A DNA stretch of 64,000 bases from Sphingomonadales bacterium 12-68-11 (GCA_002279825.1 NCCV01000001.1:1-64000), one strand, 5' to 3'; shown: positions 8,371 to 17,245, counted from the stretch's first letter. The notes: a model not told the origin generated them from the letters alone. Numbers and translations are program-made.

Positions 8371-9672
8371 CTACAGCACGTACCTGCTCAGATCCGCGTC
8401 CTGCGCGAGCCCCGACAGGCGGTCGCGGACGTAGCCGGCGTCGACGGTCACCGTCTCGCCGGCGCGGTCCTCGGCTTCGAAGCTGAGCTGTTCGAGCAGC
8501 TTTTCCATCACCGTCTGGAGCCGGCGGGCGCCGATGTTCTCGACGCTCTCGTTCACTTGCGCGGCGATCTTGGCGATCTCGCGGATCGCCTCTGGCGTGA
8601 CTTCGAGCGTGACCTTCTCGGTGGCGATCAGCGCGCGGTACTGCTCGATCAGATTGGCGCGGGTGTCCGACAGGATGGCGACGAAATCGTCCTCGGTCAG
8701 CGCTTTCAGTTCGACGCGGATCGGCAGGCGGCCCTGCAGTTCGGGCAGCATGTCGCTGGGCTTGGCGAGGTGGAACGCCCCGCTGGCGATGAACAGCACG
8801 TGGTCGGTCTTCATCGGCCCGTACTTGGTGGCCACGGTGGTGCCTTCGATCAGCGGCAGCAGGTCGCGCTGCACGCCTTCGCGGCTGACCGATCCGCCGC
8901 GCACGTCGCTGACCGCGATCTTGTCGATCTCGTCGAGGAACACGATCCCATTGGCCTCGGCGTTGGCGAGCGCGACGCGGGCGACATCGTCCTGGTCCAT
9001 GCGCTTGTCGGCTTCCTCGTCGACCAGCCGGTCCCACGCCTCGGGCACCTTGAGCTTACGGCGCTTGAGGGCGTTGCGCCCCATGGCCTTGCTCATCATG
9101 TCGCTGAGATTGATCATGCCGACATTGCCGCCCATCCCCGGCAGCTCGAACGAGGTCTGCGGCGCGTCCTCGAGCTCGATCTCGACTTCGACCTCGTTCA
9201 TCGCGTTCTCGACCACGCGCTGGCGAAAGCTCTCGCGGGTCGCCTCGCTGGCGTTCTCGCCGACCAGCGCGTTGAGCAGGCGCTGCATCGCCGCCTTGCT
9301 AGCCGCCTCGCGCACCGCCTCGCGGCGGCGCTCTTTCTCGAGCCGGATCGCTTCTTCGGCGAGATCGCGCGCGATCTGCTCGACGTCGCGGCCGACGTAG
9401 CCCACTTCGGTGAACTTGGTCGCCTCGACTTTGACGAACGGCGCGTCGGCCAGCTTGGCCAGGCGCCGGCTGATCTCGGTCTTGCCGCAGCCGGTCGGCC
9501 CGATCATCAGGATGTTCTTGGGGGTCACTTCGTCGCGCAGCTCGGGGCTGAGCCGCTGGCGGCGCCAGCGGTTGCGCAGCGCCACGGCGACCGCGCGCTT
9601 GGCTTCTGCCTGGCCGATGATGTGCTCGTCGAGCGCCTTGACGATGGCTTTGGGGGTAAGGGCGTCGTTCAT
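8371..9672 (-). CDS. hslU: ATP-dependent protease ATPase subunit HslU
   Basis: 433-residue AAA+ unfoldase that feeds proteins to HslV. Visible are Walker A GPTGCGKT (58-65), pore loop GYVGRD (91-96), Walker [10 protein letters not shown] (242-250), the long family-specific I-domain (about 110-235) and a C-terminal tail SRYVL that docks into HslV pockets. Length matches the family. Its ATG overlaps the stop of the upstream aldo/keto reductase by 3 bases, so it is translationally coupled to that gene rather than directly to hslV. Confidence 0.97.
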   Translation of the reverse strand: MNDALTPKAIVKALDEHIIGQAEAKRAVAVALRNRWRRQRLSPELRDEVTPKNILMIGPTGCGKTEISRRLAKLADAPFVKVEATKFTEVGYVGRDVEQIARDLAEEAIRLEKERRREAVREAASKAAMQRLLNALVGENASEATRESFRQRVVENAMNEVEVEIELEDAPQTSFELPGMGGNVGMINLSDMMSKAMGRNALKRRKLKVPEAWDRLVDEEADKRMDQDDVARVALANAEANGIVFLDEIDKIAVSDVRGGSVSREGVQRDLLPLIEGTTVATKYGPMKTDHVLFIASGAFHLAKPSDMLPELQGRLPIRVELKALTEDDFVAILSDTRANLIEQYRALIATEKVTLEVTPEAIREIAKIAAQVNESVENIGARRLQTVMEKLLEQLSFEAEDRAGETVTVDAGYVRDRLSGLAQDADLSRYVL

Positions 9673-10733
9673 ACGACCGCGGCAGCTTTCGAGTTGGGCC
9701 GATCGCCGGGCTTGGCGGCGAGGGCGTTGACGATAGGGGTGTCGGGAACGCGGCTCACGCCGACGGTAAAGTCTGGCATTGGCGCGGTCGCCGCGTCGAG
9801 CGCCGCGAGTTCATCGTCCGCCAGCTGCACGTCTGCAGCCGCCAGATTGTCCTCGAGCTGGCTCAGCTTCGATGCGCCGACCAGCACGCTCGACACTTGC
9901 GGCCGGCTCAGCAGCCAGGCCAGCGCCACCTGCGCGACGCTGGTTCCGTGCCCGGCGGCGAGCTTACGCAGCGTTTCGATCAGCGCGAAGCCCTTGTCCT
10001 TGTCGATCGGTAGGGCATCGAAGCCTGAGAGGCGGTTGTCCGGGTCGGACAGGTTCTCGCGGGTGTACTTGCCCGACAGAAAGCCACCTGCCAGCGGCGA
10101 CCATGCGGTGAAGCCCGCCCCGTAATGCGCGGCGAGCGGGAGGATCTGGTGTTCGACCTCGCGGCCGAGCAGATGGTACATCCCTTGCACATGGGTGAAC
10201 GGCGCCCACCGGTTGGCGCGCTGCAGTTCGATCGCGGCCGCCACCTTCCACGGCGCCCAGTTCGAGACCCCCAGATAGCGCGCCTTGCCGTGGCGTACGA
10301 TCGTATCGAGGGCCTGAAGCGTTTCCTCGAGCGGCGTATGGGCATCGTCGCGGTGCGCGATGAAGACGTCGACATGGTCGGTGCCAAGACGGCGCAGGCT
10401 GGCCTCGATCGACCACAGCAAGTGCGCGGCGGAAAGTCCCGAGCGGTTCAGCGGCTCGCCGGTGCGCCAGCCCGCCTTGGTCGCGATCACCACTTCGTCG
10501 CGCCGGTTGCCCAGCGCGCGGCCCAGCATCTCTTCGCTTTCGCCGTTGGCGTAAACGTCTGCCGTGTCGAAGAAGTTGACGCCCGAATCGAGCGCGCGGC
10601 CGACCAGCGCGGCCGCCTCGGCTTCGCGGGTCCGGGCGATCGCGGGGTTGCCGCTGCCGGCGCCGAAACTCATCGTGCCGAGGGCCAGGCGCGAGACCAC
10701 GAGGCCGGTAGAGCCGAGCTTGCTATAGAGCAT
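9669..10733 (-). CDS. Aldo/keto reductase, embedded between hslV and hslU
   Basis: 354-residue NADPH-dependent oxidoreductase of the AKR superfamily (TIM barrel). The catalytic tetrad can be read as Asp56 and Tyr61 (FFDTADVY), Lys86 (VIATKAG) and His127 (VFIAHRDD). It resembles the YajO/Tas-like group that acts on small aldehydes; the true substrate is not visible. AGGA lies 7 bases before ATG 10733. It begins 27 bases after hslV and its stop overlaps hslU (ATGA), so it should be co-expressed with the heat-shock protease. Confidence 0.9.
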   Translation of the reverse strand: MLYSKLGSTGLVVSRLALGTMSFGAGSGNPAIARTREAEAAALVGRALDSGVNFFDTADVYANGESEEMLGRALGNRRDEVVIATKAGWRTGEPLNRSGLSAAHLLWSIEASLRRLGTDHVDVFIAHRDDAHTPLEETLQALDTIVRHGKARYLGVSNWAPWKVAAAIELQRANRWAPFTHVQGMYHLLGREVEHQILPLAAHYGAGFTAWSPLAGGFLSGKYTRENLSDPDNRLSGFDALPIDKDKGFALIETLRKLAAGHGTSVAQVALAWLLSRPQVSSVLVGASKLSQLEDNLAAADVQLADDELAALDAATAPMPDFTVGVSRVPDTPIVNALAAKPGDRPNSKAAAVV

Positions 10734-10760
10734 CTTGCAATCCTAACCGACCGGGATGGG

Positions 10761-11336
10761 TCAAAGAGTCTCGATCGTCACGCGGTCGTTGGTGAAAACA
10801 CAGACCTCGGCCGCCACCGCCATCGCGCGGCGCGCGATCACTTCGGCGTCCTGCTCGTAATCGGTCAGCGCGCGGGCGGCGGCGAGCGCGTAGTTGCCGC
10901 CCGAGCCGATCGCGGCAATGCCGCCTTCTGGCTCGAGCACGTCGCCGTTGCCGGTCAGCACCAGCATCGTATCCTTGTCGGCCACGATCATCAGCGCTTC
11001 GAGATTGCGCAGGTACTTGTCGGTGCGCCAGTCCTTGGCCAGCTCAACCGCCGCGCGAAGAAGCTGGCCCGAGTACTGCTCGAGCTTCTTCTCGAGCCGT
11101 TCGAACAGGGTGAAGGCATCGGCAGTGGCGCCGGCGAAACCGGCGATGACTTTGCTGGTTCCATCCTTGTCGAGCGCGCCGATGCGGCGGACCTTGCGCG
11201 CGTTCGGTTTCATCACGGTGTTGCCCATCGACACCTGACCATCGCCGGCGATGACGGTCTTGCCGCCCTTCTGCACGCCGATGATGGTGGTGCCGTGCCA
11301 CTGGATCAGGCCGTGGCTGGCCGCTCGCTCGTCCAT
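10761..11336 (-). CDS. hslV: ATP-dependent protease peptidase subunit HslV
   Basis: 191-residue proteasome-like peptidase. The nucleophile is expected to be Thr16 in WHGTTIIGV, exposed by removal of a 15-residue propeptide ([15 protein letters not shown]). E. coli HslV loses only Met, but an N-terminal extension is common in Alphaproteobacteria. The Gly-rich [16 protein letters not shown] and [11 protein letters not shown] motifs are conserved. There is no other usable start codon before Thr16, so ATG 11336 must be the start. There is no Shine-Dalgarno site, and an RpoH-type promoter ends only about 8 bases upstream, so the message should be leaderless. Confidence 0.96.
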   Translation of the reverse strand: MDERAASHGLIQWHGTTIIGVQKGGKTVIAGDGQVSMGNTVMKPNARKVRRIGALDKDGTSKVIAGFAGATADAFTLFERLEKKLEQYSGQLLRAAVELAKDWRTDKYLRNLEALMIVADKDTMLVLTGNGDVLEPEGGIAAIGSGGNYALAAARALTDYEQDAEVIARRAMAVAAEVCVFTNDRVTIETL

Positions 11337-11343
11337 CGCCGCG

Positions 11344-11371
11344 ATATGGGGGGCGGCGCGGGCGCTTCAAG
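11344..11371 (-). promoter_or_regulatory. RpoH (sigma-32) heat-shock promoter of hslV-AKR-hslU
   Basis: On the minus strand CTTGAA (11366-11371) is followed after 14 bases by CCCCATAT (11344-11351). This is nearly the classical RpoH consensus CTTGAA-N13..15-CCCCATNT. Transcription should begin near 11337, next to the hslV ATG at 11336. hslVU is a known heat-shock operon in many bacteria, which supports the call. Confidence 0.75.
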
Positions 11372-11400
11372 CGAGCGCCGACGCGGCCAGGCGAGAGCGG

Positions 11401-11862
11401 TTAGCTGCCGCCGGGGGCGCCGGCTCCGCCGCCGCCCGCGCTGACCTGGCCGATGTTGCCGAACAGGTCCTCAAGGAATGTGCGGTCGCGGCCGAGCGTC
11501 GGCGTCTTGTCGCCTTCGGGATTGATCTGCGCGACCTGCTCGAGCCCGGTTCCCTTGGCCTCGACGACATTGCCGGCCGCGTCGAAGCTGATCGCCAGTA
11601 CCGAGTGCTGGAAGATGCGCGGACGGGTAAACGGCGCTTCTTCGGTGTTGCTGGAAATGTAGTACCACACCGGCGGGCCGAACTGGCTGGTAAAGCTCGG
11701 CTGGCCGAGCGTCCGCTCGACCGACTGGCGGTTGTCGATCCCGGGTTGCACCGATTGCATCAGCACCTGATCGGCGAAGTAGCCGCGATGATTGACGATC
11801 GCCGTGCAGCCCGAGGCGAGCATGCTCGCCGCCAGCACCGCACCGATCCGCAGCCTTGTCAT
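11401..11862 (-). CDS. bamE: SmpA/OmlA (BamE-like) outer membrane lipoprotein
   Basis: 153 residues with lipobox ASGC (Cys19) and a BamE-like domain: VQPGIDNRQSVERTLGQPS, then VWYYISS and AISFDAAGNV. BamE is a small lipoprotein of the beta-barrel assembly (BAM) complex on the periplasmic face of the outer membrane. The C-terminal 20 residues are a Gly/Ala-rich tail of no clear role. ATG 11862 starts the lipoprotein signal with GGAGAAG upstream; the longer frame to 11946 lacks support. It is divergent from the bc1 chaperone gene at 11994. The symbol is given by analogy. Confidence 0.85.
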   Translation of the reverse strand: MTRLRIGAVLAASMLASGCTAIVNHRGYFADQVLMQSVQPGIDNRQSVERTLGQPSFTSQFGPPVWYYISSNTEEAPFTRPRIFQHSVLAISFDAAGNVVEAKGTGLEQVAQINPEGDKTPTLGRDRTFLEDLFGNIGQVSAGGGGAGAPGGS

Positions 11863-11993
11863 GTTCTCGACTTCTCCGCCTTCGCGCTTATATCGGCGGC
11901 GAGCCATAAGGTCCGCCGGGGCGCCGCGCAATGGCGGTGCGGCCATGACGGTGTGACCGGGGCATTGAATAGCCGCTGAATGGAAACTGCCCG

Positions 11994-12509
11994 ATGTCGC
12001 TGATCGACCGCCTGCTCCGCCCGCAAGCCGATCCGCGCGAGGCGCTGCGGCCTCTGTGGCACCGCACGGTCGAAGTCTCGCGCGAACCCGAATGGTACCG
12101 CGCGGGCGTCGCCGACACCGTCGCCGGCCGTTTCGACATGATCGCCGCCGTGCTGGCCCTGGTGCTGCTCCGGCTCGAGCCCGAGCCGGAGACGGCGGGC
12201 GCGCAAGTCTATCTTACCGAGCTGTTCGTCGAGGACATGGACGGGCAGCTGCGCGAAAGCGGGGTCGGCGATCTGGTGGTGGGCAAGCACGTCGGCAAGC
12301 TGGTCTCGGCGCTCGGCGGCCGGCTCGGTGCGTTCCGCGATGCGCTGGCTGAGCCGGGGGACGCGGCGTGGCATGACGCGCTCGCGCGCAATGTCAACTT
12401 GCGCGAGGGCACCGATCCGGCGGCGCTCGGCGCACGGCTGCGCGCGCTGGTCGCCGAACTCCGGGCGCTGCCGACCGAGGTGCTGCTGCGGGCCGAATGG
12501 GTGCGATGA
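11994..12509 (+). CDS. Ubiquinol-cytochrome c chaperone family protein (CBP3/UQCC1-like)
   Basis: 171 residues, matching the Ubiq_cyt_C_chap family in length and motifs: EWYRAGVADTVAGRFDMIAA, LYLTELFVEDMDGQLRESGVGD-type core and VGKHVGKLVSALGGR. Mitochondrial Cbp3/UQCC1 assists synthesis and haem insertion of cytochrome b; a similar role in bc1 assembly is inferred here. Its stop overlaps the start of the DUF177 gene (ATGA), a pairing that I recall as common in Alphaproteobacteria. Confidence 0.88.
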   Translation: MSLIDRLLRPQADPREALRPLWHRTVEVSREPEWYRAGVADTVAGRFDMIAAVLALVLLRLEPEPETAGAQVYLTELFVEDMDGQLRESGVGDLVVGKHVGKLVSALGGRLGAFRDALAEPGDAAWHDALARNVNLREGTDPAALGARLRALVAELRALPTEVLLRAEWVR

Positions 12510-13024
12510 GCCAGGCGCCGAACGTGCCCGAACTGTCGCGTCTGGTCGACCTGCGGCAAGTCGTCGATGGGCCCCAGGACATCGTGGCCACGGCCGAGGA
12601 GCGCGCCGCGCTCGCCCGTCGGTTCGCGCTGGTCGCGATCGACCGCCTGGAAGCGCGGGTGACTCTGGCAGTGGGCACTGACGGGGTCGATGCCAAGGGA
12701 CGCCTCGGCGCGGACATCGTGCAGAGCTGCGCGGTCTCGGGCGAAGACCTGCCCGTCACGATCGACGAGCCGATCCGCCTGCGCTTCGTACCCGAACAGA
12801 GCATCGACGCCGAAGAACTCGATCTCGAAGCGGGCCAACTCGATGAGATCGAGTACAGCGGCACCGGCTTCGACCTCGGCGAGGCGGTCGCCCAGAGCCT
12901 GGCGCTGGCGATCGATCCCTATGCGGTGGGCCAAAACGCCGAACGCGCGCGCCGCGAAGCCGGCTTCGGCGACCCCCCCGCGAGCGGCCCGTTCGCCGCG
13001 CTGGCGGCGCTGAAGAAGGGCTGA
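12506..13024 (+). CDS. YceD family (DUF177) protein
   Basis: 172 residues with the DUF177 core: RLGADIVQSCAVSGEDLPVTI and the acidic segment LDLEAGQLDEIEYSGTGFDLGEAVAQSLALAIDPY. The family is implicated in 23S rRNA or ribosome metabolism and often sits beside rpmF (L32). Here rpmF does not follow; the next gene is on the other strand. ATG 12506 overlaps the stop of the upstream gene by 3 bases and was chosen over ATG 12497. Confidence 0.87.
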   Translation: MSQAPNVPELSRLVDLRQVVDGPQDIVATAEERAALARRFALVAIDRLEARVTLAVGTDGVDAKGRLGADIVQSCAVSGEDLPVTIDEPIRLRFVPEQSIDAEELDLEAGQLDEIEYSGTGFDLGEAVAQSLALAIDPYAVGQNAERARREAGFGDPPASGPFAALAALKKG

Positions 13025-13030
13025 GCCCCC

Positions 13031-13237
13031 TTAGTCTTGCGGACGGAAAGGGTTGTAGAACAACTCTTCCACGGGAAGCTCGAAGAAGGCCGCGAGGCGA
13101 TACGCCATCGGCAGCGAGGGATCGTACTTGTCCGCTTCCACCGCGTTGATGGTCTGGCGCGAAACCTCGATCCGTTCGGCGAGCTCACCCTGGCTCAGTC
13201 CGCGCGCCTTGCGCATGTCGCCGAGACAGTTCTTCAC
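13031..13237 (-). CDS. Small XRE-family DNA-binding regulator
   Basis: 68-residue single-domain helix-turn-helix protein of the Cro/CI type: MRKARGLSQGELAERIEVSRQTINAVEADKYDPSLPMA is spread over residues 8-45, with the recognition helix around SRQTINAVE. It starts with GTG overlapping the stop of the membrane protein gene (GTGA), so both are translated from one message. Small XRE proteins of this kind usually repress their own operon; a palindrome at 13656-13704 upstream of the pair is a likely operator. Confidence 0.85.
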   Translation of the reverse strand: MKNCLGDMRKARGLSQGELAERIEVSRQTINAVEADKYDPSLPMAYRLAAFFELPVEELFYNPFRPQD

Positions 13238-13638
13238 GATGCGTCCGCCCGGCGGTTAAGCCGCCAGCCGATTTCGAAGATCGCGGCGCCCGCGGTCTGG
13301 CCCGCCAGCAGCACGATTGCGCCCTGCATCCACTCGCTGCGCGTACCCGTCCAGGCGATCAGCGCCATGAGCACGACAGCTGCCCCGCCAACCCCGCCCC
13401 AGTACCAACTGATGAGTTTGGCGTGGCGCTGCATGTCGTCCATCTTCCGCCACCACGGGGTGACGGCGAAGAACGCTGCCGCGCAAACCGCCAGGAGCAG
13501 CGCAAACGCCAAGCTCGCCGGCAGGCCCCAATCCGCCCAATGCGCGATCAATCCGGCGACGACGCCCGCTGTAAGGGTGGCTGCCAGCCCCAGCAGGCCA
13601 GCTCGCTGCAAACGTTTCTCATGCGATCCAACGGTCAT
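13234..13638 (-). CDS. Small membrane protein in an operon with an XRE regulator
   Basis: 134 residues. Four hydrophobic segments are visible at about 14-34, 40-60, 84-104 and 108-126, with a short cytoplasmic loop WWRKMDDMQRHAKLISWYWG between the second and third. No family of known function is recognised. GAGGAGT lies 5 bases before ATG 13638; the in-frame ATG at 13692 lies within the palindrome and is rejected. It is the first gene of a two-gene unit with the XRE protein. Confidence 0.75.
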   Translation of the reverse strand: MTVGSHEKRLQRAGLLGLAATLTAGVVAGLIAHWADWGLPASLAFALLLAVCAAAFFAVTPWWRKMDDMQRHAKLISWYWGGVGGAAVVLMALIAWTGTRSEWMQGAIVLLAGQTAGAAIFEIGWRLNRRADAS

Positions 13639-13655
13639 GGGACACTCCTCGCTCC

Positions 13656-13704
13656 TGTAAAAACATTTGGACAACCTTGAACTGGTTGTCAAACATCTTT
13701 TACA
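13656..13704. promoter_or_regulatory. Imperfect 21-bp inverted repeat: probable operator of the membrane protein-XRE operon
   Basis: Arms at 13656-13676 and 13684-13704 pair at 16 of 21 positions around a 7-base spacer. The inner parts are perfect: GACAACC and GGTTGTC. The outer TGTAAAA/TTTTACA parts are also perfect. A TTGACA box (13687-13692, minus strand) lies within one arm. Its location just upstream of the operon start suggests autoregulation by the XRE protein. Confidence 0.5.
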
Positions 13705-13736
13705 GCTTCGAAGAGCGGCCTACGCGGACCGACCTA

Positions 13737-14279
13737 TTAGAACGGAATGTCGTCGTCGAGATCGTCGGCCAGATTGCCGCCCCCGGAGGAGCCGCCGCCC
13801 TGGTTCCAGCCGCCGCCGCCACTGCCGCTACCGCCGGACGAGCGTCCACCTCCGCCGCCCTGATCCCAGTCGCCACCGCCGCCGCCGCCACCACTGCCGC
13901 GCTGGCCACCGGCACCGCCACCACCGGGCGCACCGTCGAGCATCGTCAACACGCCGCCGATGCCGCCGACCGAGACTTCGGTCGAGTAACGGTCGTTGCC
14001 CGACTGGTCCTGCCACTTGCGGGTGCGCAGCTGGCCTTCGATGTAGACCTTCGATCCCTTGCGCAGATAGCGTTCGGCCACGCCGACCAGCCCGTCGGAC
14101 TGGAGCACGACGGTGTGCCACTCGGTGCGCTCCTTGCGCTCCCCGGTGGCCTTGTCCTTCCAGTTCTCCGAGGTGGCGATGCGCAGATTGGCGATCCGGC
14201 CGCCGTTCTGGAAACTTTTGACCTCAGGGTCCTGACCGAGATTGCCGATCAGGATGACCTTGTTGACGCTGCCTGCCAT
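13737..14279 (-). CDS. ssb: Single-stranded DNA-binding protein
   Basis: 180 residues. The N-terminal OB-fold (about 1-110) carries [35 protein letters not shown] and [16 protein letters not shown]. It is followed by a long glycine/serine-rich linker and the acidic tip DDDIPF that recruits partner proteins. SSB coats single-stranded DNA in replication and repair as a tetramer. It starts 17 bases after feoB and may be read from both the iron operon and its own promoter. The Gly-rich linker explains the low-complexity sequence at 13780-13940. Confidence 0.97.
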   Translation of the reverse strand: MAGSVNKVILIGNLGQDPEVKSFQNGGRIANLRIATSENWKDKATGERKERTEWHTVVLQSDGLVGVAERYLRKGSKVYIEGQLRTRKWQDQSGNDRYSTEVSVGGIGGVLTMLDGAPGGGGAGGQRGSGGGGGGGDWDQGGGGGRSSGGSGSGGGGWNQGGGSSGGGNLADDLDDDIPF

Positions 14280-14296
14280 GAAATTCCTCTGCCGAG

Positions 14297-16150
14297 CTAC
14301 AGGCCCGCGGCGACCGCCAGCCAATAGGTGAGTCCGGCGAACAGGTAGGCCAATCCGAACAGGTATGCCAACATGAACAGCGGCCATTTCCACCCGTTCG
14401 TCTCGCGCCGGGCGACCGCGATCGTCGACAGGCACTGCGGCGCGAACACGAACCAGGCTAGGAACGCGAGCGCGGTCGGCAGCGTCCAGCTCGCCTGCAA
14501 TTGCGGCATCAGACCTTGCGCCGCGCTCTCGTCGTCCTCGGCATCGACCGCGTACGTGGTCGCGAGCGCCGAGACCGCCACCTCGCGCGCGGCCATCGCC
14601 GGGATGATCGACAGCGCGATCTCGTGATTGAAGCCGATCGGCTCGACCAGCACTTCGAGGCCGCTGGCAATGTGCCCGGCAATGCTCGCTTCGGACTGGC
14701 TCTCCCCCGGTCCCGCTTTGGGGAAGCTGAGCAGCAGCCACAGCGCGATCGTGACCATGAAGATGATCGTTCCCGCGCGGCGCAAGAAGATATAGGCGCG
14801 TTGCCACAGCCCGATCGCCAGGTCGCGCAGCGGCGGCCACTGGTACTTGGGCAGTTCCATGATGAAGCCCGAGGCGGAGCCTTTGGTGGCAGTGCGGCGC
14901 AGGATCAGCGCGGCGGCCATCGCGCCGAGGATGCCGGCCAGGTAGAGCGCGAACAGTACCAGCCCCTGCAGGCCCACGCCCGGCCCCACGCTGCGCGCCG
15001 GAATGAACGCGCCGATGATCACCGCATAGACCGGCAGCCGCGCCGAGCAGGTCATCAGCGGGGCGATCAGGATCGTGGTCAGCCGGTCCTTGGGATCGGC
15101 GATCGCGCGCGTGGCCATGATCCCGGGGATCGCGCAGGCAAAGCTGGAGAGCAGCGGGATGAAGCTGCGGCCCGATAGCCCGACATAGGCCATCAGCCGG
15201 TCCATGATGAACGCGGCGCGGGCCATGTAGCCCGACTGCTCCATCACCAGGATGAAGGCGAACAGGATCACGATCTGCGGCAGGAACACCACCACCGAGC
15301 CGACGCCCGCGAGCACGCCTTCGGTCAGGAAATCGCGCAGAAAACTCGCGGGAAGGTAAGTATGCGCCAGGCCGATCAGCGCGCCGACCGCGCCTTCGAG
15401 CGCGTCGGCGAACGGCGAGGCCCAGGCAAACACCGCCTGGAAGATCACGAACAGCAGCGCGAACAGGATCACCGGGCCGAGCCAGGGGTGGAGCAGCGCC
15501 TGGTCGAGGCGGGCGTGGAGGCGGTGCTTGGCGGTTTCGCTGAGGATCGCGCCTTCGGCCATGTGCTGCGCGGCGACGCGCCGTTCGGTCAGCGTCAGGT
15601 GCGGCTGTGGGTGATCCTTGGGATCTGCCTCGGCGCGCGTTTCAGCGCTGTCGATCGCTTCGGCCAGCGCCTCGAGCCCACGCTTGCGCACCGCGATGGT
15701 GGCGATCACCGGCACGCCGAGCGCGGCTTGCAGCGCGGCCGGATCGATCACCAACCCGTCGCGCTCGGCGAGGTCGAGCATATTGAGCGCGACGACTGTC
15801 GGGCGGCCGAGCGCGATCAGCTCCTGCGCGAACACCAGGTGCTGCTCGAGGTTCGAAGCGTCGAGCACCACCACCAGCACTTCGGGCTGCGCTTCGCCGG
15901 GAAATTCGCCGAGGATGACCTTGCGGGTCACCTCTTCGTCGGGGCTGGCGGCATCGAGCGCGTAGCTGCCCGGGAGGTCGATCAATTCGACCGGCTCGCC
16001 GCTCGGCAGCGTCATCCGTCCGGCCTTGCGCTCGACCGTGACGCCCGCGTAGTTGGCGATCTTCTGGCGCGCGCCGGTCAGCGCGTTGAACAGCGCGCTC
16101 TTGCCCGAATTGGGGTTGCCGACCAGCGCGGCGGTGCGCAGCCGGCTCAT
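14297..16150 (-). CDS. feoB: Ferrous iron transporter FeoB
   Basis: 617-residue inner-membrane Fe(II) transporter. The N-terminal G domain has G1 GNPNSGKS (11-18), G3 DLPG (58-61) and G4 NMLD, followed by a helical linker and the membrane domain with Gate-type repeats (for example [26 protein letters not shown] and the second copy near [13 protein letters not shown]). It is shorter than the 773-residue E. coli protein, as is usual in the group. Its ATG overlaps the feoA stop by 4 bases. Expression is probably iron-repressed through the site upstream of feoA. Confidence 0.95.
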   Translation of the reverse strand: MSRLRTAALVGNPNSGKSALFNALTGARQKIANYAGVTVERKAGRMTLPSGEPVELIDLPGSYALDAASPDEEVTRKVILGEFPGEAQPEVLVVVLDASNLEQHLVFAQELIALGRPTVVALNMLDLAERDGLVIDPAALQAALGVPVIATIAVRKRGLEALAEAIDSAETRAEADPKDHPQPHLTLTERRVAAQHMAEGAILSETAKHRLHARLDQALLHPWLGPVILFALLFVIFQAVFAWASPFADALEGAVGALIGLAHTYLPASFLRDFLTEGVLAGVGSVVVFLPQIVILFAFILVMEQSGYMARAAFIMDRLMAYVGLSGRSFIPLLSSFACAIPGIMATRAIADPKDRLTTILIAPLMTCSARLPVYAVIIGAFIPARSVGPGVGLQGLVLFALYLAGILGAMAAALILRRTATKGSASGFIMELPKYQWPPLRDLAIGLWQRAYIFLRRAGTIIFMVTIALWLLLSFPKAGPGESQSEASIAGHIASGLEVLVEPIGFNHEIALSIIPAMAAREVAVSALATTYAVDAEDDESAAQGLMPQLQASWTLPTALAFLAWFVFAPQCLSTIAVARRETNGWKWPLFMLAYLFGLAYLFAGLTYWLAVAAGL

Positions 16151-16404
16151 CGCTCAGAGTCCACGGCTTCGACCGTCATGGCGCGGGCGTGCGCGCGGCG
16201 GACGGCCACGGTCATCCGCCCGAGCGAGAGCGCGATCGGATCGCGCCCGGCGAATATCCCGCGGTGTGCGATGGCAACCCGCGCGCCCGCGTCTAGCCCG
16301 AGCGAGCGCAGCCGCTTGCCTTCGTCTGGCGCGAGCGCGTCCCAGTCGACGGCGACGATGCGGGCCTGACAGTTGAGGGGCAGCAGGTCGAGAGTCACCG
16401 GCAT
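16147..16404 (-). CDS. feoA: Ferrous iron transport protein FeoA
   Basis: 85-residue SH3-like cytoplasmic protein with the FeoA pattern: LRSLGLDAGARVAIAHRG, then GRDPIALSLGRMTVAVRR. FeoA is needed for FeoB activity. It is the first gene of a feoA-feoB pair with a 4-base overlap. GGAG lies about 12 bases before the ATG, a weak spacing. A 19-bp palindrome 22 bases upstream is a likely Fur site. Confidence 0.9.
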   Translation of the reverse strand: MPVTLDLLPLNCQARIVAVDWDALAPDEGKRLRSLGLDAGARVAIAHRGIFAGRDPIALSLGRMTVAVRRAHARAMTVEAVDSER

Positions 16405-16426
16405 GCGGTGCCAGAGCTCCTGCTCA

Positions 16427-16445
16427 ATTGCAACTGGTTCGCAAT
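16427..16445. promoter_or_regulatory. Putative Fur box upstream of feoAB
   Basis: ATTGCAACTGGTTCGCAAT is a 19-bp imperfect palindrome (outer ATTGC/GCAAT perfect). Its length and its ATTGC/GCAAT half-sites resemble Fur sites of Alphaproteobacteria (TGCAA-type half-sites). It ends 22 bases before the feoA start. This is a pattern match plus context, not proof. Confidence 0.5.
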
Positions 16446-16463
16446 ACTGGAAGCGCGGAGCCG

Positions 16464-16573
16464 CTCATCCAAGCTCCACTAGGCGCTGATGCGCCAAGCT
16501 ACGCTGTCCTTCTCCCGCCGGGAGAAGGTTACCTAGACTTAGCCCCGCAGGGGCTTAGTCGGAGTTGGATGAG
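16464..16573. repeat. Sphingomonad intergenic palindromic repeat (nested hairpins)
   Basis: Three nested or adjacent inverted repeats lie between feoA and COQ9. The outer arms CTCATCCAAGCTCC (16464-16477) and GGAGTTGGATGAG (16561-16573) pair with one bulge. Inside, CCTTCTCCC/GGGAGAAGG (16508-16528) has a 3-base loop. The third, GACTTAGCCCC/GGGGCTTAGTC (16536-16560), has one mismatch. I recall this unit as widely scattered in sphingomonad genomes. It may also stop transcription of the COQ9 operon, which ends at 16580. Confidence 0.7.
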
Positions 16574-16579
16574 GGGCCC

Positions 16580-17245
16580 CTACCGCGCCGGATAGCGCAG
16601 CCGGCCCAGGAACCGCGCAACGTCGAAGCCCTCGCGATTGGTCAGCAACCGCGCCTTGGCTTTTTCGAAGCGCATCACGCCGTCGATGCGCCGGTCGAGG
16701 AAGGCGCGGGTGTCCGCCTTTCCTTCGCTCTCGTCGCCCATGAACACCGCCACGGTCGCCGAATAGATGCCCGCGAGCAACGCACGCTTGGTGTAATGGT
16801 TGTAGTCGGTGGCGGTATCGCCCGCGAGCCGCCACATCACGTCGGCGCTGCGCCAGGCGATGCGCGCGGTCTGCGCCAGGTTCTGCGGCAGCGCCTGGAT
16901 CGCCCAGGCCCGCTGCAGCGCTTCTTCGCGCCCCGCCACCGCATCGAGCCGGAACAGCACCAGCGCGCGGATACGCTCGCGAATCTTGAGGCCCGCCAGC
17001 GCGCCATCGGCGAAGGCGTGTTCCATCGCCGCGTCGATGGTCTCGATCCAGGCGGCGATCATGTCGGCCGCCCCGCCGGGAAAGGCGAGGCGCGCCACCG
17101 CCGGGTCGATACCCGCCGTGCTGGCGGCCTGGGCCAGCGCGGCTTCGCTCCAGCCGTCGAACACCGCCGCCTGCGCGATCACCGGCGCCAGCACCAGCCG
17201 CAGTTCGTCCAGCGTCCGATCGTCGGGGTTGGGGGCGGCGCTCAT
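16580..17245 (-). CDS. COQ9 family ubiquinone biosynthesis protein
   Basis: 221-residue TetR-like helical protein with COQ9 signatures: FPGGAADMIAAWIETIDAAM, IRERIRALVLFRLDA, REEALQRAWAIQALPQN and WRSADVMWRLAGDTATDYNHYTKRALL. COQ9 is a lipid-binding partner of the COQ7 hydroxylase in ubiquinone synthesis. It overlaps the stop of the ankyrin gene by 4 bases and is therefore the second gene of that pair. Confidence 0.9.
   Translation of the reverse strand: MSAAPNPDDRTLDELRLVLAPVIAQAAVFDGWSEAALAQAASTAGIDPAVARLAFPGGAADMIAAWIETIDAAMEHAFADGALAGLKIRERIRALVLFRLDAVAGREEALQRAWAIQALPQNLAQTARIAWRSADVMWRLAGDTATDYNHYTKRALLAGIYSATVAVFMGDESEGKADTRAFLDRRIDGVMRFEKAKARLLTNREGFDVARFLGRLRYPAR

Noticed and set aside
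8251..10125. A 624-codon open frame on the plus strand opposite hslU and the aldo/keto reductase
   Set aside because: Its sequence is the antisense of well-conserved genes, shows Arg/Leu-rich composition typical of high-GC shadows, and has no motif or ribosome site.
13780..13940. Tandem GGC/GCC-rich repeat
   Set aside because: It is simply the glycine/serine-rich linker of SSB.
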